Counted from the stretch's first letter, positions 18,878-28,213 are shown. The stretch is 64,000 nt of DNA from Dehalobacter sp. 12DCB1 (GCF_004343605.1 NZ_POSF01000002.1:1-64000), one strand, 5' to 3'. Numbers and translations are program-made. The notes: a model not told the origin generated them from the sequence alone.

Positions 18878-19285
18878 ATGAAAAATATCCGGTTTGTAAG
18901 CAAAGAGCATGAGGCCTTTTATTACAATATGCTCGATGCAGCAGGTAATACTGACGTGTATCACAGGGCATTTTTCTACACGATGGGGATAAGTAAGGAA
19001 ACAAGGGATCATATCCGCTCCTTGTTTGATTTTAAAGAGAAGTGCATTAAGCCGCAAAACCTTGGAGCCGCCTGGCAGACGGGAGGAACCATCCGTCTGT
19101 GCCGCTTGGCTTTTAACCTTTGGAACGGGTGGACAGAGGAGGGAAAAGAGCGGTACTCCACGCCGTATGAATTATTTGACTGCCGTTTTGCGGCGTACTT
19201 TTTCGAAGCTATCCGGCTGCGTTATCCCGAGTATTGCCTGAGTCCGGAGCGTCCTGCCCTACAGCTCTCTGTAAAGGAACTGTAA
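18878..19285 (+). CDS. DUF6075-like protein
   Basis: A 135-residue soluble protein with AAGGAG upstream. The start FVSKEHEAFYYNML, then YHRAFFYTMGIS and ELFDCRFAAYFFEAIRLRYP, fits DUF6075, a family I know from Tn1549-like conjugative elements. It has no known function. It lies between the VirB4 and cell-wall hydrolase genes. Confidence 0.65.
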   Translation: MKNIRFVSKEHEAFYYNMLDAAGNTDVYHRAFFYTMGISKETRDHIRSLFDFKEKCIKPQNLGAAWQTGGTIRLCRLAFNLWNGWTEEGKERYSTPYELFDCRFAAYFFEAIRLRYPEYCLSPERPALQLSVKEL

Positions 19286-19321
19286 ACCTTTCAGATAGAT
19301 TGAGTCCAATGGGGGAAGGCG

Positions 19322-21229
19322 ATGAGGGTAATGAAAGAAATAAGGACGAAATCTGCTATCAAAGACATTAAGGTACTGGATAAAGCTTCGGATGTATCGC
19401 ACAGGATGAAAAAAGCCTATATCCGTACAAAGGAGCAGGCGGAGCAAAGCGGGCATAACGAAGACAGTAACTATGTGGATAAAGCAGTGAGTAGAGTAAA
19501 AGACGGTACGGAAACAGTTGTTCAAAAAGCGCTAACTATGGGAGAACACGGCAAAAACGCGGTGTGGAAAATCAAGGAACGGCGGGCAGGCGGGACGGGT
19601 ACTTCTACTACTATTACTAGCGGAAATCAGTCGGGGCGTACCTCCTATCCCGACGCTAAAGTTCCAAAATTAAAACAGAGATATGTTCAGGGCAAAGCAA
19701 CTTTAACGGCAAAGCAAACGGCTGAAAGAAAAGCTGCTCAGACCTTCCAAAATTCAGTTTTTCAACCTACAGAAAAAGCAGCATTGCAGGTCGGCAAAAT
19801 TCACGGCCAAACAGGACGCAGGATCAAACAATCTGCTAGAGAGAGTAGTATAACCGTAAAACAGGCGGCTAAAGGCATGGTTAAAACGGCCCAAAGAAGA
19901 GTTAAGACCATCGAACGCAGTTCCAAGACAGCCATTAAGGCCTCACAGTCAGCAGCCAAAACTATCGTTAATGCAACTCAAGTCGCCCAAAGGGTGACCC
20001 AAGCGGCACGGACCGCAGCAAGAGCTGCGGCTGTCTCGGGAAAAACGGCGGCAAAAGCAATGCTTGCCACTATTAAAGTGATAATTGCAGCATTGAAGAG
20101 CCTGATTGCACTGATTGCCGCCGGAGGTTGGGCAGCGGTTGTTATCATCTTACTGGTATGTCTGGTAGGGCTTATGTCAGGGTCAGTATTCGGAGTTTTC
20201 TTTTCCAATGAAGACACCGGTAAGAATACGCCGGTTATGACGGAGGCCGTCAGCCGGTTAAACGGGGAATTCAGGGCAAAAATTGAGCAAATAGAGAATG
20301 AAAATCCCTATGACACGCTGGATTTGTCCAATAACGGCAGCAGTACCATGGTCAGCAACTGGCGTGACATTCTGGCGGTGTACTCGGTGAAAGTGACCGC
20401 CGATCCGGAAAACGGCATGGAGGTTGCCACCCTTGACGATACAAAAGTGGAAATCCTCCGAAACATATTTTGGGAAATGAATAAAATCGATTATTGGCTG
20501 GACACGATTGAGCACACGGACGGGAAAACGACCAGTACCGAGACTGTCTTGCATATTCATGTGATCTCGAAATCTTATTCGGATATGATCGCCCAATACA
20601 ATTTCAATCAGCAAGAAGCGGGGATGTTGAATGAGTTGATGCAGGACAAATACAAGCAGCTATTTTTAAGGCTTATAGGTAGTTATACGGATATAACCCT
20701 TTCTCCGAAGGAAATTGCAGCTATTATGAACAACCTGCCGCCGGATTTGGACGAAAAGCGGAAAAAGCTTGTACTAGCCGCCTATTCCCTTGTCGGTAAG
20801 GTAAATTACTTTTGGGGAGGTAAATCCACCGTCATCGGTTGGGACAGCCGCTGGGGAACACCTGCTAAAGTAACTGACGAGGGCAGCGCAACGTCCGGAA
20901 ACGTTCGGGCTTTCGGGTTGGACTGTTCCGGCTATGTGGCATGGGTATTCGTCAATGCCGCAGGTAATACAGATGCTGCGAAAATAACTGGAACCGGTAC
21001 TGCTAGCCAATATGCCGCATGTGCGCCGGTAAACTGGGTCAGTGCTCAGCCGGGGGATTTGGCATTTTATTCCGACCTAAGCCATGTGGGCATTGTTGTG
21101 GGCAAGGAAAACGGAAATCTGTTAATTGCCAATTGTAATGCTGGCCAGAACAATGTAGGGATAACCGTTGTATCCGGTTCCAGTGCCTCAAGCTATTATC
21201 TGATCGGCAGACCTAAGTTTTTTGAATAG
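19322..21229 (+). CDS. Membrane-anchored NlpC/P60 cell-wall hydrolase (VirB1-like)
   Basis: A 635-residue protein. The first 230 residues are Lys/Thr/Ala-rich, helical and probably cytoplasmic. One or two hydrophobic segments lie at about 253-287. The outer C-terminal domain is NlpC/P60: catalytic Cys about 535 in GLDCSGYVAW, His 588 in LSHVGIVVG, and a polar residue near NCNAGQ. In this element family the enzyme opens peptidoglycan so that the transfer channel can cross the wall. It is the last conjugation gene and is followed by a hairpin. Confidence 0.88.
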   Translation: MRVMKEIRTKSAIKDIKVLDKASDVSHRMKKAYIRTKEQAEQSGHNEDSNYVDKAVSRVKDGTETVVQKALTMGEHGKNAVWKIKERRAGGTGTSTTITSGNQSGRTSYPDAKVPKLKQRYVQGKATLTAKQTAERKAAQTFQNSVFQPTEKAALQVGKIHGQTGRRIKQSARESSITVKQAAKGMVKTAQRRVKTIERSSKTAIKASQSAAKTIVNATQVAQRVTQAARTAARAAAVSGKTAAKAMLATIKVIIAALKSLIALIAAGGWAAVVIILLVCLVGLMSGSVFGVFFSNEDTGKNTPVMTEAVSRLNGEFRAKIEQIENENPYDTLDLSNNGSSTMVSNWRDILAVYSVKVTADPENGMEVATLDDTKVEILRNIFWEMNKIDYWLDTIEHTDGKTTSTETVLHIHVISKSYSDMIAQYNFNQQEAGMLNELMQDKYKQLFLRLIGSYTDITLSPKEIAAIMNNLPPDLDEKRKKLVLAAYSLVGKVNYFWGGKSTVIGWDSRWGTPAKVTDEGSATSGNVRAFGLDCSGYVAWVFVNAAGNTDAAKITGTGTASQYAACAPVNWVSAQPGDLAFYSDLSHVGIVVGKENGNLLIANCNAGQNNVGITVVSGSSASSYYLIGRPKFFE

Positions 21230-21253
21230 CTTTACCCTTTATAAATACAAAGA

Positions 21254-21297
21254 AGTTATCTATGCTGTATATAGATAACTCCAGAAAGAGCTTTTTT
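21254..21297 (+). terminator. Probable terminator between transfer and Tad modules
   Basis: AGTTATCTAT at 21254-21263 pairs with ATAGATAACT at 21271-21280, a perfect 10-bp stem. The T run (CTTTTTT) comes about 10 bases later, so termination may be inefficient. GC content falls from here on. Confidence 0.5.
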
Positions 21298-21338
21298 CCC
21301 CGGTTTATCAAGTAAGAAATAATGAAGGAGTGTAAGTT

Positions 21339-22103
21339 TTGAGAAGAATTATATTTATTATCGGAGCTATCCTGGCTTTAGGCAGCGGAATCGGAATCTA
21401 TTTGCAAATCGACTATTCAAAAGGTCTTATCCCGGTTGTCTTTGCTGCCTCAGATATTTCAGAAGACACAGTTGTATATGACCAACAGCTAATTATAAAA
21501 AAAGTGCCAAGAGAGAGTGTTCCTGACGGCGCTGCCACCGACAAAAATCAAGTTATAGGAAAAACACTGAATTGGCCGTTAAAGGAAGGAGATCCTGTCA
21601 GAACCGATAAAATAGAACAAAATCCTAAAGTTTCAGAAAATAATACCAGACTGATTGCCTTTAAAACGGATTATGACGGTTCAATTGCCGGTTTAGTCCG
21701 ATACGGGCAAACGGTTGATCTTGTCATGAGTGTTGACCCTAAAGTATCAGGAAGTACATCCATGACAGGATATATATTAACGGACTTATTTATCGAGGCC
21801 ACAGCCGATGCAACCGGTAATATTCTCACTTCAGCAGATACGCCCTATATCCAGTCCAAAGCAGAAAGTGTTGTAAGTCTTTCCAATGGAAACCAAACAA
21901 AGGGTATTCCGGTTGAAATCATTGCAAAAGTAACGCCCCGGCAATTTCTTATCATCAAACAGGCAGAGACAATGGGGACGCTCTCCCTTGGCAAAAGAAG
22001 CAAAGACTCGGTAAATCTTTATAATATCAACCAAGTTGTTGAGAATTCTAATGTAAATGTGTCTAAAGATTTTATCCTTGCTTTATTAGCGATGCAGAAA
22101 TAG
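21339..22103 (+). CDS. cpaB: CpaB/RcpC-like pilus assembly protein (SAF domain)
   Basis: A 254-residue protein starting at TTG with AAGGAG upstream. It has an N-terminal membrane anchor (residues 3-22) and a SAF domain with PVVFAASDISEDTVV and DGAATDKNQVIGKTLNWPLKEGDPV. This is the usual pattern of CpaB/RcpC, a periplasmic or extracytoplasmic component of Tad pilus assembly. It is the first gene of the Tad operon. Confidence 0.85.
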   Translation: MRRIIFIIGAILALGSGIGIYLQIDYSKGLIPVVFAASDISEDTVVYDQQLIIKKVPRESVPDGAATDKNQVIGKTLNWPLKEGDPVRTDKIEQNPKVSENNTRLIAFKTDYDGSIAGLVRYGQTVDLVMSVDPKVSGSTSMTGYILTDLFIEATADATGNILTSADTPYIQSKAESVVSLSNGNQTKGIPVEIIAKVTPRQFLIIKQAETMGTLSLGKRSKDSVNLYNINQVVENSNVNVSKDFILALLAMQK

Positions 22104-22115
22104 GGGGATCGCAAA

Positions 22116-22964
22116 ATGACAAGAGATAACGAGCTGCAATTAACAGAGAATGGTTATAAAAAAATTATTACCTTTTGGGGTGTTGGTTCTGTTGGAAAAA
22201 CAACCATGGCTTTAACTTTCGCCCAAACCTTTGCCAAAATAGCTGACCTAAAAGTCGGGCTATTGGATTTTGCGGTACTAACTCCCAGTATCCATTTATT
22301 TCTGGATACTGAAGATCAAGAAAGCACGATCGAATTTGTTTTGAAATCCTGGCAAGATAATTTCTCGTATAAAGATATCTTAGAAGAAAATGCCATCAAG
22401 ACTGAAGATATTCCTAACCTTCTTTACTGGACAGGCCTGACAAAGCATCCCGAACTGATAGAAAAACTTGGGCCAAACCAGGCCAAAAAGATTATTTCCG
22501 ATCTGTCGGAGATTGTGGACGTTCTTATTATTGACGTCCAAAGCGATACACTCATCATTCCGACAGATATTGCTTTGAAAATGGCGACCGATGTTATTGT
22601 TGTGGTGGACCAAAACAGAAATGTCATTGAAAATACAGCAAAGTGGCTTAACAATTTGTCTGTCAGACAAGTCGGGATTAATAAATTCCATTTGTTAATC
22701 AACCAATATTCGAATAAAGCCATGTACACAAAAGAAAAAATCGAGAAAAATTTAGGATTGCCTCTGCTTGGAACCATACCGGCGATACCGAAGGTTAAAT
22801 ATGATAACCTTACCGTTACCTTGGATTCTCTTTTAAAATATCGTGAAGTTTCGGATCATGTAAAGAAAGCGTCATTTAAGCTGCATAAAGAAATCCCATT
22901 GAAAAAGAAGGGAGCCAAAAGATTTAGGCTCTTTTCATTTAGCAATAAAAAGGACGGTGACTAG
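22116..22964 (+). CDS. cpaE: CpaE/TadZ-like ParA-type ATPase
   Basis: A 282-residue MinD/ParA-type protein with P-loop GVGSVGKTT near residue 23. The signature lysine expected at the start of the deviant Walker A (KGGVGKTT) is absent. LLDFAVLTPSIHLFL and VLIIDVQSD correspond to switch I and Walker B regions. TadZ/CpaE proteins place the Tad apparatus in the cell and some have lost canonical ATPase residues. It lies in the Tad operon between cpaB and cpaF. Confidence 0.8.
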   Translation: MTRDNELQLTENGYKKIITFWGVGSVGKTTMALTFAQTFAKIADLKVGLLDFAVLTPSIHLFLDTEDQESTIEFVLKSWQDNFSYKDILEENAIKTEDIPNLLYWTGLTKHPELIEKLGPNQAKKIISDLSEIVDVLIIDVQSDTLIIPTDIALKMATDVIVVVDQNRNVIENTAKWLNNLSVRQVGINKFHLLINQYSNKAMYTKEKIEKNLGLPLLGTIPAIPKVKYDNLTVTLDSLLKYREVSDHVKKASFKLHKEIPLKKKGAKRFRLFSFSNKKDGD

Positions 22965-22966
22965 GT

Positions 22967-24388
22967 ATGAGAGTCAGTCTGGCTCAGGCTGCCAAAGTAT
23001 ATGTAAGTTCTGAAGACGATAAAAAATTGCTTTTTAAAGCCACAAGCATCATCCAAACAGAATTGGCGGAAAAACATTCCAAATTGTTGAGTGATGCTAT
23101 CTACGGAAATTTTGAAGCCCAAGAAAAAATAAAAGAAGTAATGAAGGAAATTCTTTTTACCAACAAAGTTGAAATCCCGAATATGGGCATCGAACAAATT
23201 ATCTGGGAAGTATATAAATACATCGTAGGTTACGATATTTTGCATGATTTAATCTACCTTAACCCCGATATTACTGAAATATGTGTAAACGGCATTGATA
23301 AAGTTACCTACAAGAAAAACGGCATCCGCTACCATGCCGTGAATATTAAATTTAAAGATAATCAGCATTTAGAAAAAATCGCAGAGAAAATATTGCTTAC
23401 TTGTCACTCCGAAGCAAACGAGGGTAGTCCTATGGTCGATAATGCCTGGCTCCCTGACCGAAGCAGAGTTGTCATCAACAAAAGCTCAATCGTTCCAAGC
23501 CATGGGATAACCATCAATATCCGCAGATTTCGGGATAAGAACTTTACCATGGAGGAACTAGAGAGTATAGGCACATTAAAAACGGCTGAACCCGGAGTTT
23601 CCTTAAGTGATCAGGATGATCTTTTCGAAGGGCAAAATGATGATACCGGCCATTCTTACAGACAGCTGGATTTTCTTTATGACGCAGTAAAAGCCGGGGC
23701 GACTATCATCGTAAGCGGAGGAACGCATACGGGGAAAACAACTTTAATCAGGACGTTAGCCGGGATATTACAGGAATTGATCCCTGAAGATAACAGTGTT
23801 GGTGATCCTGAAAGCGGTTTGCGGATTATTACAATTGAAAACGGGCCTGAGCTACAGCTGCTGAAGTATTATCCTAAGCTTGAAGTCGTCGAGATGCTTG
23901 AGAGAGATACAAAATATAATCCGATTGGCGTTGAAGAAATCTATCCCCAAATTATGCGCATGGACCCGGATGTTATCCTGGTCGGGGAAATCCGGTATCC
24001 GATTGAAGCGATGTATACGTTGAGGGCCATGCGATCCGGCCATGCCAACACCATGGCCTCCATTCATACCTATGATGCCGAGTCTTGCTGCCAGGAGCTC
24101 AGGACAAAAGTACAGGCCATATCCAATGTATCGGATAAAGTTATCAATAGCGAGATAGCGACAGCGGTCGATATCATCATTCAATTAGCCAATATTGACA
24201 GAAAGATTGAAATTACCCAAATTGCTGAAATCGATTTAGATGATAACGATAACATCGTCATTAATAACATTTTTAAACGCGACAGCAACGGAAACATGAC
24301 GTTTAAGCCGATAACGAAAAAATTGGCCAAAAGGTTAATCGCTAAAGGAAGGGGTAATACCGACGAGATAAAGAGGTGGATAAAATGA
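22967..24388 (+). CDS. cpaF: CpaF/TadA pilus assembly ATPase
   Basis: A 473-residue secretion ATPase. Walker A GGTHTGKTT is at about residue 251. The Walker B and His-box region reads PDVILVGEIRYPIEAM, then GHANTMASIHTYDA. These motifs identify the TadA/CpaF branch of type II/IV secretion ATPases, which drive Flp pilus extension and probably retraction. It overlaps the tadB gene by 13 bases. Confidence 0.93.
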   Translation: MRVSLAQAAKVYVSSEDDKKLLFKATSIIQTELAEKHSKLLSDAIYGNFEAQEKIKEVMKEILFTNKVEIPNMGIEQIIWEVYKYIVGYDILHDLIYLNPDITEICVNGIDKVTYKKNGIRYHAVNIKFKDNQHLEKIAEKILLTCHSEANEGSPMVDNAWLPDRSRVVINKSSIVPSHGITINIRRFRDKNFTMEELESIGTLKTAEPGVSLSDQDDLFEGQNDDTGHSYRQLDFLYDAVKAGATIIVSGGTHTGKTTLIRTLAGILQELIPEDNSVGDPESGLRIITIENGPELQLLKYYPKLEVVEMLERDTKYNPIGVEEIYPQIMRMDPDVILVGEIRYPIEAMYTLRAMRSGHANTMASIHTYDAESCCQELRTKVQAISNVSDKVINSEIATAVDIIIQLANIDRKIEITQIAEIDLDDNDNIVINNIFKRDSNGNMTFKPITKKLAKRLIAKGRGNTDEIKRWIK

Positions 24389-25338
24389 ACCTGATTCTTT
24401 GTTATGGAATGAGTATCGGCCTACTCATTATTTTATTTGCTTGGTTTTTCCAGGATACAGAAAAGAGAAAGATTACAGGGTATGTTAAAAGGAGATTAAC
24501 CTCTATCCAAGAAAGAGTCCTTAAAGAAACAGGTCTCATAAACAAAATAAGGATTCTCTTTGATCAGCGTAAAGAAATCATCCAATTGAACATGACGTTT
24601 AAAACATTCGTGATGATTAGCATTATCTTTTTTATCTTCACCTTGGTGGGATCAATATGTATGTTTAAGCTTACAGTACCGGGTATTCAAGGATCGCAAG
24701 CAGTGGTAATGAAATATAACGTCTTAGCTATCGTCATCGTTACGTTCGTGGGCGGGATATTTCCATGGTTAATACTCAATATCGTCTACTATTCCACACG
24801 CAAATTGATCAATAAGCAGGCATTAAATACGTTTACCTTGATTCTTAATAACTATATTGTGCGGAATAACCTTGAAGCAGCCACTTGGGATTCAATCGAG
24901 GGGATGCCCTCTCAAATGAAATCGCTATTCAGCAGAATCCAAACCGAAGTAAATGGCGGTGAAAGTTTTGATCAGACAGTGTTAAGAACTGCCAATATTC
25001 TCAAGATCCAAGCGTTCAGAGATTTTTACAACACAGTCCATTCCGCCGTTATTTCCGGGGGAAATACCGATGAGAATCTATATCGGTTAATTGGTAAAAT
25101 ACGTTCTAAAAAAATTAGAGCGCAAACGATTAAAGAAGATTTAAGTCCACTGATATCAAAGGCAATCGTCTTTACCATCGTTATGGTTGTTGTCTATTTC
25201 GCAGTCGGGCTTTTCTGGCCAGATTCCATGATGATGGTTAAACAGTCTTCTATAGGCGTTTATTACACAGATTCAATTATTATTGCCATACTTATTGAGG
25301 TCGGGCTTTTATTAAAATATTTATCGATGGAGGATTAA
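24376..25338 (+). CDS. tadB: TadB-like pilus platform protein
   Basis: A 320-residue membrane protein with an N-terminal helix, a helix pair near residues 75-95 and 115-140, and C-terminal helices at about 265-285 and 295-315. It has a type II secretion F-domain. The cytoplasmic part contains ALNTFTLILNNYIVRNNLEAA. It forms the inner-membrane platform with TadC. Confidence 0.82.
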   Translation: MDKMNLILCYGMSIGLLIILFAWFFQDTEKRKITGYVKRRLTSIQERVLKETGLINKIRILFDQRKEIIQLNMTFKTFVMISIIFFIFTLVGSICMFKLTVPGIQGSQAVVMKYNVLAIVIVTFVGGIFPWLILNIVYYSTRKLINKQALNTFTLILNNYIVRNNLEAATWDSIEGMPSQMKSLFSRIQTEVNGGESFDQTVLRTANILKIQAFRDFYNTVHSAVISGGNTDENLYRLIGKIRSKKIRAQTIKEDLSPLISKAIVFTIVMVVVYFAVGLFWPDSMMMVKQSSIGVYYTDSIIIAILIEVGLLLKYLSMED

Positions 25339-25347
25339 GGATGTAAT

Positions 25348-26244
25348 ATGATGACAATCTTATGCGCCCTGGGCGTTTCCATGGGCTTATTTGTGCTGTT
25401 CATAAGCTTCTTTATCAGGAATTCGAGAAAAGAGTTTAAAAGGATTAATTCAATAAGCAGCACGGTTATTACTTATAGGCAAACAAAAGATTCCTTTCTT
25501 ACAAAAATTAAAAAGTATTTTTCAAAGCAAAGAGAAACTAAAAATAGACATAAAAACAATAAAACAGACCTGATTCTTGAAATTCTCAAGCAGCCGGGAA
25601 AACCGTTATCTTTAGGGTATAAGGACTTTAAGACACTTAAGGGCATCAGCCCTTTTTTGTTTACCGTTTTATTTGGCTTTGCCGGTTTGGCTTCTCAAAA
25701 TATCCTCATCTTAGGTTTTTTAATTGCTGTAGGCTTTTTCACTGGAATTACGGCCCCAACAATTCTTCTCCTATACCTATATGCTCAATACAAGGAGGAA
25801 TTAACAAATGAATTATCCGAAGCAATGACCTATATCGTCGACCTGCGAAAAGCCGGTCATTCCATTACCGATTCGATAAAAGGATCTCTTTTCGCAACGA
25901 ATCGATTAAAGCCTCATTTAGAAAAACTTTTGCAAGAAATTTCATTACAAGGACCCCGAATCGCGCTTGCCAAGCTAAGTAAAGAGACCGATATCGAAGA
26001 ATTTCGGAACTTCGCGGATATTTTGCTGCAGTCGATCACCATCGATAATACCCACATGGTAGCGTACATGGAAAGCAGATCCAAGGATATTGATTATATA
26101 GAAGGGTTAAAGGAAATGAGCAGATATAAAAAGCGGAAAATGATTGTCGAAGCTTTGACAACAATACCCTTTATTATGATCCCAATCATTATCCTTGTGC
26201 CATTACTGCTGCAAGCAAATCAAAATCTAAGTCAAGTAATGTGA
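25348..26244 (+). CDS. tadC: TadC-like pilus platform protein
   Basis: A 298-residue membrane protein with F-domain features (ELSEAMTYIVDLRKAGHSITDSIKGS) and four hydrophobic segments (about 5-24, 100-120, 125-150, 270-292). It follows tadB by 9 bases. It is the second platform protein, paired with TadB under the CpaF ATPase. Confidence 0.82.
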   Translation: MMTILCALGVSMGLFVLFISFFIRNSRKEFKRINSISSTVITYRQTKDSFLTKIKKYFSKQRETKNRHKNNKTDLILEILKQPGKPLSLGYKDFKTLKGISPFLFTVLFGFAGLASQNILILGFLIAVGFFTGITAPTILLLYLYAQYKEELTNELSEAMTYIVDLRKAGHSITDSIKGSLFATNRLKPHLEKLLQEISLQGPRIALAKLSKETDIEEFRNFADILLQSITIDNTHMVAYMESRSKDIDYIEGLKEMSRYKKRKMIVEALTTIPFIMIPIIILVPLLLQANQNLSQVM

Positions 26245-26259
26245 GGGGTGATCTATTTT

Positions 26260-26430
26260 GTGAAAAACATTTTAAAGGAATTACTAAAAGATGAAAGGGG
26301 GGATTTAACCCAAGAAATCATATTACTCATCGGCGGTATCTTGGCAACCGTCGGTTTAGCCATGATCGTATATGGCACAGTAAAAAGCAAAGTAACGAAT
26401 GATTCAAGCGGTATCAGTGTATTAAATTAA
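26260..26430 (+). CDS. Flp-type pilin 1
   Basis: The GTG at 26260 follows GAGGGGTG by 9 bases; the frame start at 26248 would overlap that site. The 56-residue prepilin has a charged leader ending DERG, probable cleavage before DLTQE (Glu at position +5, as type IV prepilins need), and a hydrophobic helix IILLIGGILATVGLAMIVYG. It is probably a main filament subunit. Confidence 0.78.
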   Translation: MKNILKELLKDERGDLTQEIILLIGGILATVGLAMIVYGTVKSKVTNDSSGISVLN

Positions 26431-26446
26431 GAAAGGTGATGAAGAC

Positions 26447-26623
26447 ATGATCAATTTAATCAAAACGCTTTATAACGATGAGGGTGGGGATGTAATCCAG
26501 AATATCATTTGGATCTTCGGCGGTGTTCTCGCTACGATCGGTGCTGTGGCAACCCTGTTTACGACCGTGAAGGGAAAGCTCACCAGTATGAATACAAGCA
26601 TTAACGGAATAACAACCCCTTAA
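26447..26623 (+). CDS. Flp-type pilin 2, 58 residues
   Basis: ATG at 26447 after GAAAGGTGATG. The layout is that of pilin 1: leader MINLIKTLYNDEGG, then DVIQN and the helix IIWIFGGVLATIGAVATLF. The residue at +5 after the presumed cleavage site is Asn instead of Glu, so processing or assembly may differ. It lies 16 bases after pilin 1 and 19 bases before the next stem-loop. Confidence 0.75.
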   Translation: MINLIKTLYNDEGGDVIQNIIWIFGGVLATIGAVATLFTTVKGKLTSMNTSINGITTP

Positions 26624-26642
26624 TCAGAAGGAAAGGAGAATG

Positions 26643-26681
26643 GCAGATAGTATGTTTAAAGCATGCTATCTGCTTATTTTT
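26643..26681 (+). terminator. Terminator-like hairpin right after the pilin genes
   Basis: GCAGATAGTATG at 26643-26654 pairs with CATGCTATCTGC at 26662-26673 (12 bp, one G-U), followed by TTATTTTT. It overlaps the first 14 codons of the longest frame of the next gene. A partial terminator here would make the pilin transcript more abundant than the downstream genes. Confidence 0.7.
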
Positions 26682-27128
26682 ATGAAAAACAAATTATTGC
26701 TTTTTCTTAGAAACCGGAAAAGAAACCCTGATCAAGAAAGAGGATCGTCATTAATCTCGTTCTTAATTGTCTTCGGCCTTTGGATGATGATTTTCTTTGC
26801 CTTTTTCTCACTGTTTTTCTTGAATAATATGCAAGGATCAATGATTAATGCCGTTAACCTGGGACTTGAACGGGCTGCTATTGTGGGCGGGACAACAACG
26901 GAAGTTCAGACTTTGATAAGAGATCAGCTTGCCCATACCGGGGTAAATGTCAATTCGTTTACGATTACCGGATCGGGCAACGATACGAACCGCATTCCAT
27001 ACGGTCAGTACATTACCATAACAGTTTCAGGGCCGCGCAATTTTACGGATTGGTCGAGCGGTCATCCGGTGGCCGCTTCACAGACAATATCCGTAACGAA
27101 AACGATTATGAGTCAGTATTTACCTTAA
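26682..27128 (+). CDS. TadE-like minor pseudopilin 1
   Basis: The frame opens at 26640, but its first 14 codons form the hairpin above and AGGAG lies only 1 base before that ATG. I therefore prefer the ATG at 26682 (MKNKLLLFLRN), although no good ribosome site precedes it; 26652 is a third choice. The product of about 148 residues has the leader QERG, cleavage before SSLIS, a hydrophobic helix of about 25 residues and a beta-rich outer domain. It is probably a minor pilus component of the TadE/F/G kind. Confidence 0.7.
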   Translation: MKNKLLLFLRNRKRNPDQERGSSLISFLIVFGLWMMIFFAFFSLFFLNNMQGSMINAVNLGLERAAIVGGTTTEVQTLIRDQLAHTGVNVNSFTITGSGNDTNRIPYGQYITITVSGPRNFTDWSSGHPVAASQTISVTKTIMSQYLP

Positions 27129-27138
27129 GGTGATGAAC

Positions 27139-27663
27139 ATGAAAATATTAAAAAATATTCGAGACAATGAACGGGGTTCCGCTTTAGTTGAAGTCTTAAT
27201 ATACCTTGGCTTGTTTTTAGCTTTATTTGGGTGGGCAACAGACTATTATCACGCCATAAATATGAAACGCGGAATCATTGACAGCGTAAAGTTTGCCGCC
27301 TTGGCAGCAACGGAGCAAACGGATCAGGCTAAGCTTAATCAAGGAATTCTGGCTATCGACTCAGCGAAAGCGGACAGCGTATTTCTCGATATGCTGAAGA
27401 AAAATTTATCTTTAGACAATAACCTCGATCCGTTGCCGGGATCGCCGGTGATTGCAATCAACAAAGCAACGCTTTATTACCATGCGTATAATTCTGACGT
27501 ATTACCGGCGGTAAGCCCTATCGATGGGCATGCGATTAATTACCCCAGTTATGTTGCTTATGTTGAGGTGAAAGTATGGAGGGGTTTCACCCAGCTGGTT
27601 GATCCGACTCCCTACTGGACGATAAAGGTTGCCAAAGATGCATCATTGAGAATATCTCCCTAA
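27139..27663 (+). CDS. TadE/TadG-like minor pseudopilin 2
   Basis: The ATG at 27139 is chosen because TTAAGG lies 8 bases upstream. The 174-residue prepilin has the leader ending NERG, then SALVE (Glu at +5) and a hydrophobic helix VLIYLGLFLALFGWATDYY, followed by a soluble domain. It is a candidate minor pilin processed by the peptidase encoded next. Confidence 0.7.
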   Translation: MKILKNIRDNERGSALVEVLIYLGLFLALFGWATDYYHAINMKRGIIDSVKFAALAATEQTDQAKLNQGILAIDSAKADSVFLDMLKKNLSLDNNLDPLPGSPVIAINKATLYYHAYNSDVLPAVSPIDGHAINYPSYVAYVEVKVWRGFTQLVDPTPYWTIKVAKDASLRISP

Positions 27664-27685
27664 AAAAATAAAGGAAGGATAGTCT

Positions 27686-28213
27686 ATGACAGAACAACTT
27701 TTTTATATAATTCCGATTGTGATGCTGCTGATAAGCACGATAACTGATTGGCGGAGACGAAAAATATATAACTGGATAACTCTCCCTGGTATTTTACTGG
27801 GGATTTTTTTTATGACCTGCTTTCATAAGTTCTCCGTCACGTTTTTATTTTCGTACATTTTTATGTTCTTTATCTTAATGATAGTATATTCGCAGAAAGC
27901 CATGAGGGGCGGAGATGCAAAGTTATTACTGGCATTAAGTCTGTATTTATCCCCTACAGGATTATTCCTAAATTTAGCAATTTGTATGTTCTCTGCTTTT
28001 TTCTATTTTTTGATCAGAACGATTAAATTGAAAGGATTTGCTGGGACTCTTACCGATGTCAGAGCAGATACAATCTCTTTGTTTGTTCTCGGGGAGAATA
28101 CAAATTATTTTACTAATGAAAAGGCCGAATTTCCGGGCGGGGGTGCAGTTCTAATTGCCATTTCCTTTATTGTAACTCTGTTTTTAAGTCACTTATTCGG
28201 CAATTTAATATAA
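27686..28213 (+). CDS. Prepilin peptidase, A24 family (CpaA/TadV-like)
   Basis: A 175-residue membrane protein with several hydrophobic helices. The two catalytic aspartates are in TDWRRRKIYNW (about residue 19) and RGGDAKLL (GGD motif, about residue 75). It lacks the N-terminal methylase domain of PilD, as TadV/CpaA proteins do. It would cleave the Flp-like pilins and pseudopilins encoded upstream. Confidence 0.88.
   Translation: MTEQLFYIIPIVMLLISTITDWRRRKIYNWITLPGILLGIFFMTCFHKFSVTFLFSYIFMFFILMIVYSQKAMRGGDAKLLLALSLYLSPTGLFLNLAICMFSAFFYFLIRTIKLKGFAGTLTDVRADTISLFVLGENTNYFTNEKAEFPGGGAVLIAISFIVTLFLSHLFGNLI

Noticed and set aside
26640-26681. ATG at 26640 as start of the first pseudopilin
   Set aside because: AGGAG is only one base away and the codons form a terminator-like hairpin; the ATG at 26682 begins a normal pilin leader.
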